In this document: positions 59,033 to 64,000 of the stretch, one piece after another
Numbering within the stretch: the first letter of the stretch is position 1
How the letters are laid out: each line of letters opens with the position of its first letter
Assembly: GCA_029216955.1 (NCBI GenBank)
Contig: JANAVB010042220.1
Location: 15,124,299 to 15,188,298, forward strand
Direction of reading: 5' to 3'
DNA from: Iris pallida
Lineage: Eukaryota; Streptophyta; Magnoliopsida; Asparagales; Iridaceae
Length of the DNA stretch: 64,000 nt
Program-made: the position numbers and the translations under genes
The notes under the pieces: model-generated
Database searches by the model: none
Told to the model about the DNA's origin: nothing
The model's input: the letters and a program-made list of their open reading frames with translations, nothing else

Positions 59033-60240
59033 TCTAATAGTACCCCAGGTAGGCGAGATCTTCAAGAATACGTGATCTTCTTCCTTGAACTCCAAAGGTC
59101 GATGTTGGTCATCTATCCAATACTTTTGTCTGTCCTGCGATGTTCGAAGGTGACCCTGAATCTGCTTCACCATCACAACTCTGCTGACCACTAATTATGG
59201 TCCCAAAATCTGCATCTTTCTGACACCACTCCAACATACAGAAGAGTGACACTTTCTCTCATAAAGTGCCTCGAAGGGTGCCATCTGGATGCTGGATTGG
59301 TAACTGTTGTTATACGAGAATTCCACCAAGTGTAGGTGGTCCTCCCAAGATCCTCCAAAATCAAGCATGCGTGCTCTGAGCATATTCCTCCAACGTTTGA
59401 ATAGTCTGCTCAAACTAGCCATATGTCTGAGGATAGTGTGAAGTGCTGAACTTTAGTCGAGTCTCGAGGCTCTCCTGCATACTCCTCCAGAAATGAGATG
59501 TGAACCTCGAATCCCGATCCGACACAATAATGATTGGCACTTCAGGCAATCGTACAATCTGTCTCATGGACAAATCAGCCAAAATCTTCGTGGATTACCC
59601 AACTCTGAAAGGCAAAAAATGTGCCAACTTGGTGAGTTGGTCCTCGATCACCCAAACTGCGTCCCTTTTGCTGGGGCTCATCATGAATCCAATGATGAAG
59701 TCCATTGTGATATGTTTCCACTTTTACTTAGGAATGGAAAGCCGCTGCAAAAGTCCCGCCGATCTTTGATGTTCGGCCTTGACTTGCTGACAGACCAAAC
59801 ATCTCGCCATAAATATTGCTTCATCCCATGCCACCAATAGTACTGCCTCAAATCTTGGTATATCTTTGTACATCTGGAATGAATAGAATATACTGAATTA
59901 TGCACCTCTGCTATCAACTCCTGCCACAACTATCCACTCGAAATATATAGGCAATCTTGACACCCTAAAGTCCCATACTAATGAATCTGTAGTCCAGTCT
60001 GTATGCCTTCCTCTGTCCTCTCTCGGAGCCTCTGGAATCTAACATTCATAGGTAGGGTGCCTTGATCCTCTTAACCAATGAAGGCTGAACCTCTAGGTTG
60101 GCAAATTGCCCCTTCATACCTGGCAATATAATCTCTATCCCGAGCTCCTGAATATCCTCTAATAGGCATCGGTGAGTCGTCAAAAAGTGTGCTTAAGGCT
60201 TCCTACTCAGGGCATCTGCTACAACAATTGCCTTGCCAAG
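59028..60240 (-). pseudogene. Tekay-like chromovirus integrase (main part)
   Basis: In sense order: 59929-59681 has the zinc-binding region (VHNSVYSIH, then DLRQYYWWHGMKQY); the CxxC half is in a shifted frame near 59790. HITMDFIIG with the first catalytic aspartate is read near 59690-59660. 59422-59195 shows FGGSWEDHLHLVEFSYNNSYQ. 59191-59000 gives the C-terminal region up to VFLKISPTWGT. The reading continues at 24239 after solo LTR H. Stops and frameshifts are frequent. Confidence 0.88.
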
Positions 60241-61870
60241 GTGATATTATAGCTCGATCTTATAGTCCTTCATAAACTCCAACCAACGACTTTGCCTGAT
60301 GTTCAGCTCCTTCTGAGTAAAGACGTATTTCAAACTCTTGTGATCAGTAAAAATCTCGACCCGCTCCCCATACAGGTAACATCTCCATAGCTTTAGTGCA
60401 AAAATCACTACAACTAGGTCTAGATCGTATGTCAGGTATTTCTTCTCTAGAGTCCTCAATTGTCTCGATGTATATGTCATAACCTTGCTATGATGTATCA
60501 GAACACATCCTAATCCACTCCCGGACGTATCGCTATAAACCGCAAAACCTCTAGATCCTATGGGAAGAGTCATGATATGTGCCAACGTCAAACGCTTATT
60601 TATCTCATTAAATACCTTCTGACACTCCTCTGTCCAAATAAACTCCTGGTCCTTATGCGCCAAACACGTCATAGGCTCGGCTATCCTTAGGAAGTTTTAA
60701 ACGAACCGCCGATAGTATTCGGCAAGTCCAAGGAGCTCCTAACCTCCTTAACTGAAGTAAGCATAGGCTACGTCTCAACTGCGGTGACCTTCTTTGGATC
60801 AACTGATAGTCCATCTCCGGTAATGATATATCCAAAGAAAGATACCATGTCCAAGCAGAACTCACATTTATTGAGCTTGGCACACAACCCCTCCTTCTGC
60901 AGTGTCTCCATGACGGTCCTGAGATAATCCTCGTACTCTTCATGGCTCTTGGAGTATACCAAGATATCATTATAAAAACTACCATGAACTTGTCCAGGTA
61001 TTGATGGAATGCCTTGTTCATCAGGTTCATGAATACTACAGGAGCACTTATTAAACCCAACAACATCACTCGAAACTCATAGTACCCATACCTCGTTCGG
61101 AAAGCTGTCTTCGTATATCCTCCTTCCGAAACTTTATTTGATGGTACTCGAACCTGAAATCAATCTTCGATAATACCCGTGCTCCACTCAGCTGATCAAA
61201 CAAGTCATCGATATACAATAGAGGATACTTGTTCTTCACTGTTACTGCATTCAACTCCCTGTAGCCGATGCAGAAGCATATCGTTCCATCCTTCTTCGGT
61301 ACAAACAAAACTGGTGCTCCCTATGGTGAAGCACTAGATCAAATAAAACCCTTGTCCAACAACTCATCTACCTGGATCTTCAGCTCCACCAACTCCTTCA
61401 GTACTAGTCGGTACACACGAGAAGAGACCAATTTGGATCTCGAAATCAGCTCTATTATGAATTCTATCACTCTATCAGGTGGTAGTCCTGGCAGCTCCTC
61501 AAGAAAAACATCATGGAACTCATCTACGACTGAAGAATTAGATATGCCCTCCATCTCCATCTATGTCCCATCGATTGGCTGGTAGCCTCCTTCTAAGGGT
61601 CCTATGTAGAACTCAAACTTTGGATGCCCTGGGGTTCTAAAGATCACACATCCATGTCTGCAGTCTAGTGTAGTATGACACTGACTCAAGCTGTCCTTTC
61701 CAAAGACGACATAGAAGTTCGGCATATCAAATACCAAAAATTATTCCCTCAACATCCTACAATATACTACTACCGAACATCCTCTATAGGTGTCACTGAC
61801 AGGCGCTGTACCACATAGAGTATCCTGACATTCTTAGTCAAGGACTGGATTATAGGAACGAAATATAAAG
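60241..61870 (-). pseudogene. Tekay-like chromovirus protease end, reverse transcriptase and RNase H
   Basis: 61740-61580 has a decayed protease/linker segment (TTLDCRHGCVIF, GHPKFEFYIG). 61560-61339 leads into RT (VVDEFHDVFLEELPGLPPDR). 61308-61066 reads [23 protein letters not shown] (aspartate of DYRELN changed to glycine) and [11 protein letters not shown]. The catalytic FIDD motif near 60975 has lost a base within the first aspartate codon, shifting the frame; the other frame then gives [18 protein letters not shown] sequence. 60672-60247 is RNase H with [32 protein letters not shown] and [17 protein letters not shown]. The upstream part is cut by element E near 61870. Confidence 0.9.
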
Positions 61871-62874
61871 CGCTACACTCTACGGGGGTAAATAGAGTAG
61901 GCAATGAAAAATTAGCTATTTAAAAAATTGTTAGCAACAAGGTCATAGAATATATATCACAGATATAAAAATCTAAAAGTAGAGATCATAGAGAAAACGC
62001 AAACACAAGAATATATACTGGTTTCCCTCTTGTAAGGACTAGTCCAGTTGGAATAACTCCAGCTTCCAGTTGAAATCCACTATGGAAAAAATGTCATAAG
62101 TTTTCATGTAAAGTTTTTGCAACTTCTACAACGCGATCTTTGATTTGAAGTACTCGACCAAGTTCAATTGTGAAGTGTCTTTCTTCAATCAAGCCTCTAA
62201 TTACAATCACTCTAAAATTTCTAGACCGTACCGCATTGACAAATCGACTAGAGTATTGTAACTGGCTTTGGATTTGAAAATGAAAAGCTTAGAACACTTT
62301 GGAATACCGTAGTAGGCTTAGAGAAGAGAAGAGAGGGTGTGTTGAAATGGTAGAAATTCTTCTCTATTTATAGGTTTTCCAAAGACAGAATTCAGGCAGA
62401 ATTTGGGCAGAATTCTTTCAGAGAATCTCGGCAGATAGACGTTGCATCCGTAACTGTGGAAAGACTGGGTTCAAATCCAATGTCCAATAACCGAAATTGG
62501 GGGCAAATTTGGGCCAAATTCTTTTGGTGTCCAGAGTTGATTTGTTAGGGTTTTGCAAATCGAGTTTTGGGCTTTTTGAAAAGTCAAGCAGTTAGAAGCT
62601 TTTGTAAATAGGTTTATTTTCAAAACACAAGTTAGTTTGAAAACATTTTGGAGTAGCATATTTGCCAGTATGACTCGGTGTACATTGTATTCCTAGACTC
62701 AATAAATTGTGAAAATTATATTGATAATTGAAATACAGACTCATACGGCAAAACGACTTCATGTCTTGAACGGTAGCAGTAGCAGTTCTTAGCAGTCGTC
62801 CAAGTAGCCCTTATATCGAGACAGGATTAGATCAATTATTAAAATTAGGTTTGACCGTGACCAATGGGTCAATA
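61871..62874 (-). repeat. 3' LTR of a second SIRE-like copia element (E)
   Basis: Left end cgctacactctacggggg aligns with TGTAGAACCCTAGAGGGGG of the SIRE LTR, and a later stretch ggactagtccagtt.ggaa parallels its ggcaatccagtcccggaa. The right end gtcaata at 62874 abuts atctctctattttgataatt, like the SIRE polypurine tract. Both resemblances are moderate. About 1.0 kb; the left target duplication cannot be checked because the far end is outside the window. Confidence 0.65.
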
Positions 62875-64000
62875 ATCTCTCTATTTTGATAATTGTCAAA
62901 CTTTGACCGATATAACATCTCCATCTTGATTTGAAAAGAAATTAAAATTTGTAAGGTATTGTTCTGTACTTGTATGGTATTGTCTCATCTTAAAAAATTG
63001 TATCCTGCAAAAGATGTTAGATCTATTTTCTCCTCCGTTGCCACTTAGCAAAATAATTGCAAAGAGAGAAGCTCCCTAGCAATCCATGCTTAAGAAACAA
63101 ATGTTGAAGAAATACGAAAAATATATAAAGAATATCATATATTTCACAGGCAATTCTATAAAGGAAGTAAATGCATACTAATATGAGTTTGAAATATATC
63201 AATACACACTGAAATAGTAAATATGTACTAATATGAGTTTGAAATATATCAACTCAGCAAACAGTTCAAGTACCGTGACTGTTTGAGATGTTGTATAAAA
63301 GAAACTAATAATAGCTCAATAATTATCATGATCAAGTAAACCTATAAAAATGAGATAACAAAGACGAATCATATTCTCTCATAAATCTATTATAAATCAA
63401 AATACCATAACCAATGCAATAAGATATTTTAAATAAAAAATATATGTCCATGACGAACTAGGTATACTACATATTAAGGGTATATATGAATTGAAACAAT
63501 TAATTTGCTTCCCCTTAAATATGTGTATCTAGTTCAAAAAGCATTTATATGCATAAAAATCATAAAATCTGAGAAATATCCAAGATATGCATCTTTCATC
63601 CATTTGATCAATTCATATAAAGTTCCAAACTTAAAATAAATATCATCTTTAGGCAAGTAAAGAAATATCCAATAAGTAAATGCTTAAAGATGAACAAATA
63701 AAACAGGACTAGAAAATGCCCAAATAAATAGTATTAAAATCCAGAAAAATATTTCCAGAACAAGGAAAGTAATTCATTAAAACATTAGATCTTCTTAAAA
63801 TGAGATCAATCCAAGATTATAGATCGATTTAGAGAATACAAAATATAAGTATCCACTGGAATCGAAAGATCACAAACAATACAAAATTCAAATCATTTGT
63901 AGCTATAAGCATAAGATGTATTAATTACATGCATCCTTATATGTGCTACAAAATCAATGGATAACAATAAAATATAAAATATTTATAAATCAAACGTAGG
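62875..64000 (-). mobile_element. Internal 3' region of element E, running off the window
   Basis: Starts with the purine tract (read on the minus strand) and continues as A/T-rich noncoding sequence with no frame over about 60 codons. By analogy with the larger SIRE element it would be the 3' untranslated stretch before the third frame. Confidence 0.5.

Overview
The window is intergenic DNA from a flowering plant. I found no host gene, tRNA or rRNA. Nearly everything with recognisable structure is transposable-element sequence: Ty3 chromovirus, Ty3 gag-protease elements, Ty1/copia of SIRE type, a LINE, En/Spm (CACTA) transposons and several very long solo LTRs. SIRE copia, long-LTR chromoviruses, Ptta/En-Spm transposase and Ty3 elements with an Arg-tRNA primer site together point to an angiosperm; the species cannot be told from the sequence.

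Left part (1-23.7 kb). A decayed plus-strand Ty3 gag-protease element (LTR end 1619, coding relic 1610-6268) is cut by LTR pieces of a repeat family here called H (6269-8437). A minus-strand LTR fragment (8438-8830) and a 3.5 kb H/C-type LTR (9008-12504) follow. A possible 746 bp solo LTR (12514-13259), a 5'-truncated LINE set between two (TA)n tracts (14071-17162), a GATACC repeat field (18993-19990) and a CACTA terminus (to 21182) lie before another LTR end at 22633.

Right part (23.7-61.9 kb) is one nest, readable because every insertion has matching target-site duplications (TSDs). The oldest layer is a minus-strand Tekay/Del-like chromovirus (23765-24239 plus 59028-61870). A solo LTR, H (24240-59027, TSD ccaaa), split its integrase C-terminus. 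H was entered by a CACTA transposon (25869-50233, TSD atc) and by a solo LTR, B2 (50258-57585, TSD gtacg). B2 holds a 4.5 kb solo LTR, C (50979-55525, TSD gggat). The CACTA holds a SIRE-type copia element (27181-46408, TSD cagta). That element's 5' LTR holds a Ty3 gag-protease element T (36442-45662, TSD ggtat). Net lengths after removing inserts: H about 3087 bp, CACTA about 5132, SIRE about 10002, T 9221, B2 about 2776, C 4547.

A second copia element (E, from about 61871) enters the chromovirus at the right and runs off the window.

All coding regions are damaged by stops, frameshifts or lost catalytic residues, so none looks autonomous. Element T and the relic at 1610 belong to one family with an unusual layout: the gag start codon lies in the last 10 bases of the LTR, and the primer-binding site is read as gag codons. 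T also carries a gag-like segment inside its LTR, a hairpin across the polypurine tract/LTR junction, and repeats in its post-protease region.
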